NCBI GenBank assembly: GCA_963766005.1
Contig: CAVXYG010000012.1
Coordinates: forward strand, 1-64,000
Direction: 5' to 3'
DNA length: 64,000 nt
Origin: CAVXYG01 sp963766005
GTDB taxonomy: Bacteria > Actinomycetota > Actinomycetes > S36-B12 > GCA-2699445
Part shown: positions 33,873 to 42,743 of the stretch, in pieces
Layout: each line of letters begins with the position of its first letter
Position numbering within the stretch: position 1 is the stretch's first letter
Notes under the pieces: generated by a model
Database searches by the model: none
What the model saw: only the letters and a program-made list of their open reading frames with translations
Told to the model about the DNA's origin: nothing
Program-made: the position numbers and the translations under genes

Positions 33873-34730
33873 CTACGAGGGGGGTGCGGCAACGGTGGCC
33901 GGATGCACGGTGAGCAGTGGAAGCTGCCGCGACCGACGCAGGTCCAGGGATTCCTCGTGCGCCGCGCAGTGCTCGGCCAGCACCCCTGCGGCCGCCGGGC
34001 CGATGAGTTCGGTGATCTCGGCCATCGCCGTGCGGTAGACCGGTTCGGTTGCCGTGTGCGCCTCGGTGTTCGCGCTGCAGTACCAGTCGAACTCGTGACC
34101 GCCTTCGCCCCAGCCGGCCCGGGTGTACTCCGTCAGCGTGATGACCAGTTGCTGCGTGCCGTCGCGCTCCCCTCGCCAGTCGTACTCCCGGCGCAGCGGC
34201 AGTTGCCAACAGACATCAGGCTTGGTCTGCACGAACGGCACGCCCTCGCGCTCAGCCAGGTGGTGCAGGGCGCAGCCGTACCCGCCGGGGAAATCGGGGC
34301 CGTTGAAGAAGATGCAGACCCCGTCGACCACCCGGGTCTTCTCCGCCCCGTCCTCGTCCCGCTCGACGATGCCCTCGGCGCGACCCGCCGCGCGCTGCTG
34401 CCAGGTGGCCGCCGTCAGCTTGCGAGACCAGCGCAGGACCCGCTTGCGGTCGGCGGCGTCGCTGAAGTGCGCGCCGTGCGTGCAGCATCCGTCGTGCGGG
34501 CGCCCGGCGTAGACGCCGGGACAGCCGTCGCCGAAGATGCAGTGCCAGCGGGAGGTGAGCCAGGTCAGGTCGGCGCGGATCAGTTGCTCGTCGTTGTCCG
34601 GGTCGACGAACTCCACCCACGCCCTGGGGAACGTTCCCTCGACCTCCGCCACCGGGCCAGCGTAGTCGGTGTACCGCGCCTCGCAGATGCGGACCTTCGG
34701 GTCCTCGATGCCGGGACCAGGCCCGGGCAT
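33873..34730 (-). CDS. Conserved hypothetical protein with Cys cluster
   Basis: A 285-residue protein. A Cys-rich segment near 64-84 (HCIFGDGCPGVYAGRPHDGCCTHGAHF) and later Cys residues (VCIFFNG.., YGCALHHLAE, CWQLPL) suggest an Fe-S or Zn site, similar in spirit to YkgJ/DUF3109 proteins, but I do not recognise a family with confidence. GAGGGGAAG precedes the ATG at 34730. It sits immediately upstream of radA on the same strand. No signal peptide. Confidence 0.7.
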   Translation of the reverse strand: MPGPGPGIEDPKVRICEARYTDYAGPVAEVEGTFPRAWVEFVDPDNDEQLIRADLTWLTSRWHCIFGDGCPGVYAGRPHDGCCTHGAHFSDAADRKRVLRWSRKLTAATWQQRAAGRAEGIVERDEDGAEKTRVVDGVCIFFNGPDFPGGYGCALHHLAEREGVPFVQTKPDVCWQLPLRREYDWRGERDGTQQLVITLTEYTRAGWGEGGHEFDWYCSANTEAHTATEPVYRTAMAEITELIGPAAAGVLAEHCAAHEESLDLRRSRQLPLLTVHPATVAAPPS

Positions 34731-35164
34731 CTTCCCCTCGTGCAGCGAGCACGACGGCTGCTCGGCCGCCCGCCGGGTCTCGCTCGACACGGCTGCGGCC
34801 GGCCGAGCAGCTGGTCCACCACCACGACGGAGCGGTAGCCGGCCCGGATATCCGGCACGGGTCGAGTGGCCCGTCCGAGCGAACCGCACGTGCTCTTGTC
34901 CGGGGGGCTGCCGCACTGGGGTGCCGCTCTTGACCGAGACCGCCTCGCTGAGCGATGGGCCGGCCGGGGTAGGTAACGCCTGCCCCCGGCGGGTCCTGGT
35001 GCGGTCGTGTTGCCGAGGCCCTGGACCTCCGAGACGCACCGAGCGTGCGGGTGTGCCGAGGGGTGCGACGGGAGGGCGCAGGACGGTCTGCTCGATTCGT
35101 GGCTGACGTCACCCGCCCCCTACGCTGGTGGCGTGCTTGGATCAGCAGTAGGGGGGTGATGGCA
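34731..35164. other. Divergent intergenic region, nothing recognised
   Basis: About 430 bp between the Cys-cluster gene (minus) and the isomerase-like gene (plus). Both promoters must be here. No clear operator, riboswitch or small gene was seen. Confidence 0.4.
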
Positions 35165-35974
35165 ATGCCGCACCGCGGGGTCGTCGTCCCCGACGCCAAG
35201 ATCGCGCTCTCCACCGCCTCGGTCTACCCGGAGTCGACCGGAGCCGCGTTCGAGATCGCCTCCCGGCTCGGCTACGACGGCCTGGAGGTCATGGTCATGA
35301 CCGACGCCGTGAGCCAGGACGTGGACGCGCTGCGTCGGCTGTCGGACCACTACGGGATGCCCGTCTTGGCCATCCATGCCCCCTGCCTGCTCGTGACGCA
35401 GCGGGTATGGGGCACCGATCCATGGGAGAAGCTGCGACGTTCCCAGCGGGTGGCCGAGGAGCTCGGGGCCTCCACCGTCGTCGTCCATCCGCCGTTCCGC
35501 TGGCAGCGCGACTACGCCCGCGACTTCGTGATCGGCCTGCGCAGAATGACGCAGGAGACCGATGTGCAGTTCGCCGTGGAGAACATGTACCCGTGGCGCG
35601 CCCGCAACCGCGAGGTGGCGGCCTACAGCCCCGACTGGGACATCCGCCACGAGGACTACCCCCACACCACGTTGGACCTGTCCCATACGGCCGTTTCGGG
35701 TACCGACCCGCTGCGGATGGCGCGTGACCTGGGGGAGCGGCTGGTGCATCTGCACCTCGCAGACGGCACCGGTTCGCCGCGAGACGAGCACCTGATACCC
35801 GGCCGGGGGTCCCAGCCGGCTGGCGAGCTGCTCGAGGTTATGGCCGGAAGCGGCTTCGCGGGCACCGTGGTGCTGGAGGTCTCTACCCGCAGGGCGGGGT
35901 CGCGAGCGGAACGCGAGGCAGACCTGGCCGAGGCGTTGGCGTTCGCCCGCCTCCATCTCGCCACGACCGCCTGA
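35165..35974 (+). CDS. Sugar-phosphate isomerase/epimerase (xylose-isomerase-like TIM barrel)
   Basis: A 269-residue protein of the AP endonuclease 2/xylose-isomerase-like superfamily: LSTASVYPESTGAAFEIASRLGYDGLEVMV at the start, AIHAPCLL, a metal-ligand Glu in VQFAVENMYP, and further ligands in TTLDLSHTAV, LVHLHLADG and VVLEVSTR. Members isomerise or epimerise sugars or act in myo-inositol metabolism; the substrate is not identifiable. ATG 35165 is preferred for spacing from GGGGGG. A 16-bp-arm palindrome follows the stop by 40 bp. Confidence 0.85.
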   Translation: MPHRGVVVPDAKIALSTASVYPESTGAAFEIASRLGYDGLEVMVMTDAVSQDVDALRRLSDHYGMPVLAIHAPCLLVTQRVWGTDPWEKLRRSQRVAEELGASTVVVHPPFRWQRDYARDFVIGLRRMTQETDVQFAVENMYPWRARNREVAAYSPDWDIRHEDYPHTTLDLSHTAVSGTDPLRMARDLGERLVHLHLADGTGSPRDEHLIPGRGSQPAGELLEVMAGSGFAGTVVLEVSTRRAGSRAEREADLAEALAFARLHLATTA

Positions 35975-36014
35975 CCCAGTCCCCCGGGTCGCGACGCCGG
36001 CACCGCGCAGTCGT

Positions 36015-36060
36015 TGATCGCCGCGAATTCCCGTCCCAGAGCCAGAATTCGCGGCGATCA
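36015..36060. terminator. Perfect 16-bp-arm inverted repeat
   Basis: Arms 36015-36030 and 36045-36060 are exact reverse complements (TGATCGCCGCGAATTC) around 14 bases. It lies 40 bp after the isomerase stop and about 100 bp before a TetR gene, so it may be a terminator or the TetR operator. No U-tract follows on the plus strand. Confidence 0.6.
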
Positions 36061-36162
36061 GTGAGAGGCATCGCGGGCCTGGGGGCCGTGGTGGCGGTCG
36101 GCGCGAACGACTGCCGGGGGATGATTCGGCATCGAATGCGGCCCGCCGATAGGCTCACCTGT

Positions 36163-36789
36163 ATGCCGACGGACGACGTTCGCGATGCGGTGCTCGACGC
36201 CGCCCGAGCCGCTTTCCACACGCGTGGATACGCCAAGACGACGGTGAAGGGCGTCGCCGCCATGGCGGGCGTTGCTCCGAACGTGGTCTCGAAGTATTAC
36301 GAGAACAAGGAGGCGATGTTCGCAGCAGCGATGAAGCTGCCGTTCGACCCCTCACACGCGGTGCCGGAACTGCTTGCGCCGGGTCTCGACGGCATGGGCG
36401 AGCGCCTCGTTCGCGCCACGTTCGAGATTTTTCGCGACGAGGACACGCGCGAGGACCTGCTGGCGCTGTTCCAGGCCGGCGCCTCGGCCGGCAAAGCGGC
36501 TGCGACCATGCGCGAGTTCATCGAGGAGTCGATCGTGGACCGACTCGTCACCGCGGTCGGCATCCCGGACGCCCGGATGCGCGCGGCGCTCATCAGCAGC
36601 CACCTCGTCGGTCTCGGGGCCACGCGCTACTTGGTGCGGCTGGAACCCCTGGCCTCGGCGCCGGAGGAGCAGATCGTGCGGATCTACGCCCCGGTCATCC
36701 AGGATCTGCTGGACCCGTCCAAGCCGCTGCCCAAGCCCCGCGCGACTCCGGGCGGCTCCTCGCCGGCACATCCACGAGGCGGCCGGTAG
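36163..36789 (+). CDS. TetR-family regulator with small C-terminal domain
   Basis: A 208-residue regulator with the helix-turn-helix at about 10-56 (VLDAARAAFHTRGYAKTTVKGVAAMAGVAPNVVSKYYENK) and a TetR_C-like sensing domain containing RIYAPVIQDLL at the end. ATG 36163 is preceded by AGGCTCACC. Target genes are not evident from the neighbours; the palindrome at 36015-36060 is the only strong operator candidate upstream. Confidence 0.88.
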   Translation: MPTDDVRDAVLDAARAAFHTRGYAKTTVKGVAAMAGVAPNVVSKYYENKEAMFAAAMKLPFDPSHAVPELLAPGLDGMGERLVRATFEIFRDEDTREDLLALFQAGASAGKAAATMREFIEESIVDRLVTAVGIPDARMRAALISSHLVGLGATRYLVRLEPLASAPEEQIVRIYAPVIQDLLDPSKPLPKPRATPGGSSPAHPRGGR

Positions 36790-36860
36790 GCAGATCGCAG
36801 GGCCCGCGGCCTTGGGCGGATGAGCCGAGGTGGCGCCCCCAGCCCTGCCCGGCCACCATC

Positions 36861-36954
36861 GGCGGCCCGGCGGCCCGGCGGCCCGGCGGGCCCGGCGGCC
36901 CGGCGGCCCGGCGGCCCGGCGGCCCGGCGGCCCGGCGGCCCGGCGGCCCGGCGG
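36861..36954. repeat. 9-bp CCCGGCGGC tandem array
   Basis: About ten head-to-tail copies of CCCGGCGGC with one copy containing an extra G. It lies between the TetR gene and the proline dehydrogenase, with no gene across it. The repeat can fold on itself (CCGG cores). Arrays of this kind change copy number by slippage, so the length may vary between strains. Confidence 0.9.
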
Positions 36955-37087
36955 CTACACCCGCTGTCGCCCGGGTGGACGGAAACCGGGATCATGGGAA
37001 CGGTCGAGCGATGTCGGAGCCGACCGCGTAGCCTGATCCCGATGATCATTGCGCCGTCCTGAGGTCGGCGGCCGTGAGGAGGTCGAC

Positions 37088-38017
37088 GTGATCCGTCGGG
37101 TACTGCTGTCCGTGTCGGAGAGCGATCGGATTCGGGACACGGCGGTCGCCGCTCCGGTGACCCGTGACATCGTCAAGCGCTACATCGCCGGTGAGTCCAT
37201 CCCCGAGGCTGTCGAGACGACGTCGGAACTGCTCGGCCGCGGACTGACCGTCACGATCGATCGCCTCGGCGAAGACATCACCGAGCTCGCCCAGGCCGAG
37301 ACCACCCGGGATGACTACATCGGCCTGCTCGACCAGTTGCGCGAGGCGGGGCTGACCTCCGACGCCGAGGTGTCGCTGAAGCTGTCGGCCCTCGGCCAGG
37401 CCCTGCCGGGCATCGGCGAGGACGCGGCGCTGGCGAACGCGCGCGCCGTGTGCGCCAAGGCCGCCGAGGTCGGCGCCACCGTCACGCTGGATATGGAGGA
37501 CCACACCACCACCGATGCCACGCTGGCGACACTGCGGATCCTGCGCCGCGACTACCCGTGGGTGGGGGCGGTGCTGCAGTCGTACCTGTTCCGCACCGAG
37601 CAGGACTGCCGCGATCTCGCGACCGAGGGCTCGCGGGTGCGGCTGTGCAAGGGCGCCTACCGGGAGCCGCCGAGCGTCGCCTACACCAGGCGCCACGACA
37701 TCGACCTGGCCTACGTGCGCTGCCTGAAGATCCTGATGCACGGCGACGGGTTGCCCTTGCTCGCCACGCACGATCCGCGACTGATCGAGATCGGCAGAGC
37801 GATCGCGATGCAGGCGGACCGCCCCAAGGGCAGCTACGAGTTCCAGATGCTCCTGGGGGTACGGCCCGAGGAGCAGCAGCGGCTGTCCGACGACGGCGAG
37901 ACGGTACGGGTCTACGTCCCCTACGGCGAGGACTGGTACGGCTACATGGTGCGGCGGATGGCGGAGAAGCCCGCCAACGTCGCCCTGTTCCTGAAGTCGC
38001 TTCGGTCCACGAAGTAG
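37088..38017 (+). CDS. Proline dehydrogenase
   Basis: A 309-residue FAD-dependent dehydrogenase of proline catabolism (proline to pyrroline-5-carboxylate). Landmarks: DMEDHTTTDATL near 138 (conserved active-site DMED), LQSYLFRTEQDC, RLCKGAYREPP near 196, LATHDPRLI and QMLLGVR, all diagnostic of PRODH. Length fits the single-domain actinobacterial enzymes. GTG start after AGGAGGTCGAC. Next to proC, which catalyses the last step of proline synthesis; opposing activities side by side suggest balance of proline levels. Confidence 0.95.
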   Translation: MIRRVLLSVSESDRIRDTAVAAPVTRDIVKRYIAGESIPEAVETTSELLGRGLTVTIDRLGEDITELAQAETTRDDYIGLLDQLREAGLTSDAEVSLKLSALGQALPGIGEDAALANARAVCAKAAEVGATVTLDMEDHTTTDATLATLRILRRDYPWVGAVLQSYLFRTEQDCRDLATEGSRVRLCKGAYREPPSVAYTRRHDIDLAYVRCLKILMHGDGLPLLATHDPRLIEIGRAIAMQADRPKGSYEFQMLLGVRPEEQQRLSDDGETVRVYVPYGEDWYGYMVRRMAEKPANVALFLKSLRSTK

Positions 38018-38050
38018 CCTGCGCACGGCCAAGGGCATCGGAGGGGGATC

Positions 38051-38851
38051 ATGCACGTCATCGCAGTGCTGGGGGCCGGCGTCATGGGGGAGGCCCTGCT
38101 GTCGGGGCTCATCCGGGCCGGCCGGCGGGTGGATGATCTCCTCATCGCCGAGAAGCGCGCCGACCGGGCCGACGAGTTGCGCCAGCGCTACGGCGTGGAG
38201 GTCGTGGCGCCGATCGAGGCCGCCCAGCGCGCCGACACGCTCCTGCTCGTGGTCAAGCCGCAGGATATGGCCGGGCTGCTGGACACCATCTCCGGGGAGA
38301 TCCAACCGCACGCGCTGGTCGTCTCGTTGGCGGCCGGCGTCACGACGAAGTACTTGGAGTCCCGGCTGCCGGAGGGCACTGCGGTGGTGCGGGTGATGCC
38401 GAACACCCCGGCCCTGGTGGACCAGGGGATGACAGCGCTGTCGCCGGGCGTGCACTGCAGCGAGGAGCAGCTCGCCCATGCCGAGGATCTGATGTGCGCC
38501 GTCGGCAAGACGATCCGGATCGCGGAGCATCTGCAGGACGCCGTCACGGCGATCTCGGGCAGCGGTCCGGCCTACGTCTTCTTCGTGGTCGAGGCGATGA
38601 TCGAGGCCGGCGTGCACCTCGGGCTGCCGCGCGCCATGGCGACCGATCTCGTCGTCCAGACGGCCTACGGCGCCGCGACGATGCTGAAGGAGACCGGGGA
38701 GCATCCCACGGTGCTGCGCGAGCAGGTGACCTCCCCGGCCGGCACGACTGCCGCCGCGCTGCGAGAACTCGAAGTGCACCGCGTCCGGGCAGCGTTCCTG
38801 TCGGCCATGGAGGCGGCCCGCGACCGTTCCCGGGCCCTGGGCCAGGCGTGA
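38051..38851 (+). CDS. proC: Pyrroline-5-carboxylate reductase
   Basis: A 266-residue enzyme that makes proline from pyrroline-5-carboxylate with NAD(P)H. The Rossmann motif VLGAGVMGEALLSGL is at the start; VMPNTPALV near 115 and the catalytic-domain signature ISGSGPAYVFFVVEAM near 170 with SPAGTTAAALRELE near 230 are typical. 33 bp follow the proline dehydrogenase stop, so the two are likely co-transcribed. GGAGGG precedes the ATG. A strong hairpin follows immediately. Confidence 0.97.
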   Translation: MHVIAVLGAGVMGEALLSGLIRAGRRVDDLLIAEKRADRADELRQRYGVEVVAPIEAAQRADTLLLVVKPQDMAGLLDTISGEIQPHALVVSLAAGVTTKYLESRLPEGTAVVRVMPNTPALVDQGMTALSPGVHCSEEQLAHAEDLMCAVGKTIRIAEHLQDAVTAISGSGPAYVFFVVEAMIEAGVHLGLPRAMATDLVVQTAYGAATMLKETGEHPTVLREQVTSPAGTTAAALRELEVHRVRAAFLSAMEAARDRSRALGQA

Positions 38852-38852
38852 A

Positions 38853-38884
38853 GCGTTGCCCGGCCCCTCTGGGCGAGGCAACGC
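38853..38884 (+). terminator. Terminator hairpin after proC
   Basis: GCGTTGCC and GGCAACGC are exact 8-bp arms with an inner GCCC/GGGC stem and a CTCT loop, starting one base after the proC stop codon. No U-tract. Confidence 0.8.
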
Positions 38885-39001
38885 GCCGGACCTGGCCGAT
38901 CCGCGACGCTGAGCCCGGGACGGCGCCGGCCGGCAGGCCCCGTACCACCTGATCTGGCGGGCAGCCCGACACGCGCCCAGCCCGCGGGATACCGTGGCGC
39001 T

Positions 39002-40201
39002 GTGAGTCAGTCGGTCTCCGTGGTGTGGAACGATGGGTTGACGGCGTACAACTTCGGACCGACCCATCCCTTCAGCCCGGTCCGGGTGGCGTTGGCGATG
39101 CGCTTGGCCGATGAGTTCGGCCTGCTGGACCACTCCAACGTCACCCTCGTCAGCGACTTCCCCTCCGCCACCGACGAGCAGCTGCTGACCGTCCACACCC
39201 CGGCACTCCTCGATGCGGTGAAGCAGGCGGGCGAGCATCCGGAGGCGTACGACAACGAGCCGTTCGGTCTCGGCACCGCCGACACCCCGGCGTTCCGCGG
39301 CATGCATGAAGCAGCCGCCCGGGTCGTCGGCGCCACGATGGCCGCGGCGCAGGAGGTGCATCAGGGGCGCGCCCAGCATGCAGTGAACATCGCCGGCGGA
39401 CTGCACCACTCCATGCCGGAGCGTGCCAGCGGCTTCTGCGTCTACAACGACATCGCAGTGGCGATCGAGTGGTTGCTGGCGCAGGGCGTGGAGCGGATCG
39501 CCTACATCGACGTCGACGTCCATCACGGCGACGGCGTCCAGGCCGCGTTCTGGAACGACGCCCGGGTCCTGACCATGTCGATCCACGAGTCCCCGGTCAC
39601 GCTGTTCCCGGGGACCGGCTACCCGGACGAGGTCGGCGGCCCCGACGCGATGGGATCGGCGGTCAACATCGCGCTGCCTGCGGGCACCGGAGACCAGGGC
39701 TGGCTGCGCGCGTTCCACGCGGTCGTCCCGCACCTGCTCAAGGCCTTCCGGCCGCAGGTCATCGTGAGTCAGCACGGTTGCGACACCCACTTCGAGGATC
39801 CGCTGGCCAATCTCGTGGTCTCGGTCGATGGGCAGCGGATGGCAGCCGACGCCATCCATCGGTGGTCCCACCGCTATGCCGGTGGCCAGTGGATCGCGGT
39901 CGGGGGCGGAGGCTACGAGTGGGTCGATGTCGTCCCCCGGGCCTGGACGCACCTCATCGGGATCCTCATCGGCAAGCCGGTCCAGCCGCAGGCCCAGGTC
40001 CCGTTGGGCTACCACGAGTACGTCATGGAGCTGCTCGGCCGACAGGCTCCTGGTTCCATGACCGACGGTTTCGACCCGTGGCCGAAGAACTGGGATCTCG
40101 GGTACGACCCCGCCGACCCGGTCGACGCCGCGGTCATCGCCACCCGCAAAGCGGTCTTCCCCCACCACGGCCTCGCGGCGGACAGCTGGCACGGCTTCTG
40201 A
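39002..40201 (+). CDS. acuC: AcuC-like histone-deacetylase-family protein
   Basis: A 399-residue zinc deacetylase. Family motifs: FGPTHPFSPVR near 20, GGLHHSMPERASGFCVYNDIAVAI near 133 with the catalytic His pair, and DVDVHHGDGVQAAFW near 173 supplying Zn ligands; GGGGYEWVDVVPRAW near 300 is the last signature. In actinomycetes and bacilli AcuC removes acetyl groups from acetyl-CoA synthetase and other proteins, controlling acetate use. GTG start 39002 with no strong Shine-Dalgarno. No acsA-type partner is adjacent. Confidence 0.92.
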   Translation: MSQSVSVVWNDGLTAYNFGPTHPFSPVRVALAMRLADEFGLLDHSNVTLVSDFPSATDEQLLTVHTPALLDAVKQAGEHPEAYDNEPFGLGTADTPAFRGMHEAAARVVGATMAAAQEVHQGRAQHAVNIAGGLHHSMPERASGFCVYNDIAVAIEWLLAQGVERIAYIDVDVHHGDGVQAAFWNDARVLTMSIHESPVTLFPGTGYPDEVGGPDAMGSAVNIALPAGTGDQGWLRAFHAVVPHLLKAFRPQVIVSQHGCDTHFEDPLANLVVSVDGQRMAADAIHRWSHRYAGGQWIAVGGGGYEWVDVVPRAWTHLIGILIGKPVQPQAQVPLGYHEYVMELLGRQAPGSMTDGFDPWPKNWDLGYDPADPVDAAVIATRKAVFPHHGLAADSWHGF

Positions 40202-40485
40202 GCCGTCGTCCCCGGCTGCGCGTGGTCGAAGCCGATGCCCTCAACGCCGCCCCGACGGCCGCGGCACCCCGTAGCGTTCGCCCGTCCCACCAGAAGCGCC
40301 GGGCGGGACGAACCGAACGCCGGACACGGATCCCGGGAAGGATCGCCGGTACGTCGCGCCTCGTCTTCCGCCTCCGGCCACCGGTGGCTCCTCAAGCCGC
40401 GACGGGCAGTACGCTTGGGCAGTGCGGGCCCGATGCGATCTGCTCGGGCCGTCATCATGCAGGGTGAGAGATTGAGGGTCCCGTT

Positions 40486-40584
40486 ATGGGTTCGGTGATC
40501 AAGAAGCGGCGCAAGCGGATGGCGAAGAAGAAGCACCGCAAACTGCTGAAGCGCACGCGGGTCCAGCGCCGCAACAAGAAGTAG
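40486..40584 (+). CDS. bS22-type 32-residue ribosomal protein (AURKAIP1/COX24 domain)
   Basis: A 32-residue, extremely basic peptide: MGSVIKKRRKRMAKKKHRKL, then RTRVQRRNKK. This is the AURKAIP1/COX24-domain protein that binds the 30S subunit of actinobacterial ribosomes (bS22 in Mycobacterium). It is too short to be found by most gene callers. ATG follows a GAGAGATTGAGGG stretch. It lies 41 bp before the epimerase gene, an arrangement common in actinomycetes. Confidence 0.95.
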   Translation: MGSVIKKRRKRMAKKKHRKLLKRTRVQRRNKK

Positions 40585-40625
40585 CGTCGCACCGAACGCA
40601 GGCCATCAATCGTGAGGAGGGGCGG

Positions 40626-41675
40626 ATGGGTCGCGTCGTCCTGATCACCGGAGTCTCCCGGTACCTGGGGGGTCGGATGGCCCAGATCCTGACCGCGGAT
40701 CCCCAGGTCGACCGCGTCATCGGGGTCGATGTCGTGCCGCCCCGAGCGCCGATCGGCGGTGCCGAGTTCGTGCGGGCCGACATCCGAAACCCGATCATCG
40801 CCAAGGTGATCAACGCGGCGTCGGTGGACACGGTGGTCCATATGGGCATCATCGCCACGCCGCTGCAGGCGGGCGGCCGCACGTCGATGAAAGAGATCAA
40901 CGTCATCGGCACCATGCAGCTGCTCGCGGCCTGCCAGAAGGCGCCCGCGGTCCGGCGCCTGGTCGTGAAATCGACGACGTCGGTCTACGGGGCCGGCCCA
41001 CGGGACCCGGCGATGTTCACCGAGGAGGTCGAGCCTCGGCACTCGCCCCGCTCCGGTTGGGCGAAGGACTCCGCCGAGGTGGAGGGGTACGTGCGCGGCT
41101 TCGCCCGCCGCCGACCCGACGTCTCGGTCTCGACGCTGCGGTTCGCGAACTTCATCGGCCCGGGCGTCCGCACCCCGATGACGTCCTACTTCTCCCTGCC
41201 CGCCGTGCCAACGGTGGCCGGCTACGACGCGCGGCTGCAGTTCATCCATGAGGACGACGGACTCGAAGTCCTGCGGCTGGCCACGATCCACGAGCGGCCC
41301 GGGCTGTTCAATGTGGCAGGCGACGGCATCCTCCTGCTGTCGCAGGCAATCCGCCGCTCCGGCCGCCCGTCGGTGCCGATCCCGCCGCCCATGGTCTCGC
41401 TCGTGGGCCGCGGGTTCATCCGGGCCGGCCTGGCCGACTTCTCCCCCGAGCAGGTGCGGTTCCTGACCTACGGCCGAGGCGTGGACACCCAGCGCATGCG
41501 CGAGGTCCTGCGGTTCGAACCGACCTACTCCACGAAGCAGGCCTTCGACGACTTCGTCGCGGCCCGCAATCTCAACCGCATCGCCACCCCGGAGCGGATC
41601 GCCTCGCTGGAGGCGGGGCTGCTGTCGGTGATCGGTGTGCCCCGTCCGGAGGAGCAGGAGGTCCGTCATGCCTGA
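40626..41675 (+). CDS. NAD-dependent epimerase/dehydratase family protein
   Basis: A 349-residue short-chain-dehydrogenase-like protein of the extended epimerase family. The nucleotide-binding start reads VVLITGVSRYLGGRMAQ (a variant of GxxGxxG). The usual catalytic Y-x3-K is not obvious: the STTSVYGAGPRDPAMF region matches the family but the following Lys-spaced Tyr is replaced by GWAKDSAEVE. Sugar or lipid modification is likely; the substrate is unknown. Its stop overlaps the acyltransferase start by 8 bp, so the two act in one pathway or transcript. Confidence 0.85.
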   Translation: MGRVVLITGVSRYLGGRMAQILTADPQVDRVIGVDVVPPRAPIGGAEFVRADIRNPIIAKVINAASVDTVVHMGIIATPLQAGGRTSMKEINVIGTMQLLAACQKAPAVRRLVVKSTTSVYGAGPRDPAMFTEEVEPRHSPRSGWAKDSAEVEGYVRGFARRRPDVSVSTLRFANFIGPGVRTPMTSYFSLPAVPTVAGYDARLQFIHEDDGLEVLRLATIHERPGLFNVAGDGILLLSQAIRRSGRPSVPIPPPMVSLVGRGFIRAGLADFSPEQVRFLTYGRGVDTQRMREVLRFEPTYSTKQAFDDFVAARNLNRIATPERIASLEAGLLSVIGVPRPEEQEVRHA

Positions 41676-42627
41676 CGCCCGCGTCATTCCGTTCGACGGG
41701 GATGCCAAACCGAACGCCCGGCGCACGCAGGACGAGGCCGCGCACCAGGGCGACCCGACCGCACTGCCGCGCAACGTCTTCGAGTCCCCGGACCTCGAGC
41801 AGCGGGTGGCCGAAGGGCTGGCGTTCCTGCGACGGCGCCTCACCGGCGACTACGAGGTCGACGATTTCGGCTTCGACCCCGAGCTGCAGGACAAGGTGCT
41901 CCTCGAGCCGTTCCGGCTGCTGTACGAGAAGTGGTTCCGGGTGGAGACCCGGGGGCTGGAGAACGTTCCCGACACCGGCGGCGCGCTCGTGGTCGCCAAC
42001 CATTCCGGCACCATCGCGCTGGATGCGGTGATGACCCAGCTAGCGCTGTTGGACCATCACCCGGCGCGCCGGCGGTTGCGGATGCTGGCCGCGGACATGG
42101 TGTTCAAACTCCCGTTCGTCGGCGAGTACGCGCGCAAGAGCGGCTCCACCCTGGCCTGTGCCCAGGATGCCCAGCGGCTGCTCGACTCCGGGGAACTGGT
42201 CGGGGTGTGGCCCGAGGGCTTCAAGGGCGTGGGCAAGCCGTTCAGCGAGCGCTACAAGTTGCAGCGCTTCGGCCGCGGAGGGTTCGTCTCGGCAGCGCTG
42301 CGGGCCAAGGTCCCGATCATCCCGGCGGCCATCGTGGGCGCCGAGGAGACCTACCCCATGATCGGCGACGCCCGTACCGTCGCGCGGATCTTCGGCCTGC
42401 CCTACGTTCCGATCACTCCGACGTTCCCGTTGCTCGGTCCGCTTGGGCTGGTGCCGCTGCCGAGCAAGTGGATCATCAAGTTCGGCGAGCCGATCCACAC
42501 CGAGGAGTTCGACGAGGCCGCCGCCGATGACCCGATGCTGGTGTTCAACCTCACCGACGAGGTCCGCGAGACGATCCAGCAGCAGCTGTACCGCTTGCTC
42601 GTGCAGCGCCGCTCGGTGTTCTTCTAG
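41668..42627 (+). CDS. PlsC-family lysophospholipid/glycerolipid acyltransferase
   Basis: A 319-residue acyltransferase. The acceptor motif NHSGTIALDAVM near 111 contains the catalytic His and Asp with two extra residues compared with NHXXXXD, as in a divergent actinobacterial subfamily; VWPEGFKGVGK near 180 replaces the FPEGTRS block. A hydrophobic LLGPLGLVPLPS segment and a C-terminal IKFGEPIHTEEF follow. Expected to transfer an acyl chain to a glycerol or other lipid alcohol at the membrane. Coupled to the upstream epimerase gene. Confidence 0.85.
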   Translation: MPDARVIPFDGDAKPNARRTQDEAAHQGDPTALPRNVFESPDLEQRVAEGLAFLRRRLTGDYEVDDFGFDPELQDKVLLEPFRLLYEKWFRVETRGLENVPDTGGALVVANHSGTIALDAVMTQLALLDHHPARRRLRMLAADMVFKLPFVGEYARKSGSTLACAQDAQRLLDSGELVGVWPEGFKGVGKPFSERYKLQRFGRGGFVSAALRAKVPIIPAAIVGAEETYPMIGDARTVARIFGLPYVPITPTFPLLGPLGLVPLPSKWIIKFGEPIHTEEFDEAAADDPMLVFNLTDEVRETIQQQLYRLLVQRRSVFF

Positions 42628-42743
42628 GACGTGCTCGGCAGCGACGCCGGCACCGTGCCCGAGCCTGTGAGTCCGCTCACGCCGGCCGCTGCAATGGTTA
42701 CGTAGACCGACTCACGGGAACGCGCTGTGCCACAATCGACATC

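Noticed and set aside
36861..36954. Rho-independent terminator
   Set aside because: The 9-bp tandem repeat can pair with itself but shows no defined stem-loop or T-tract; treated as a simple repeat.
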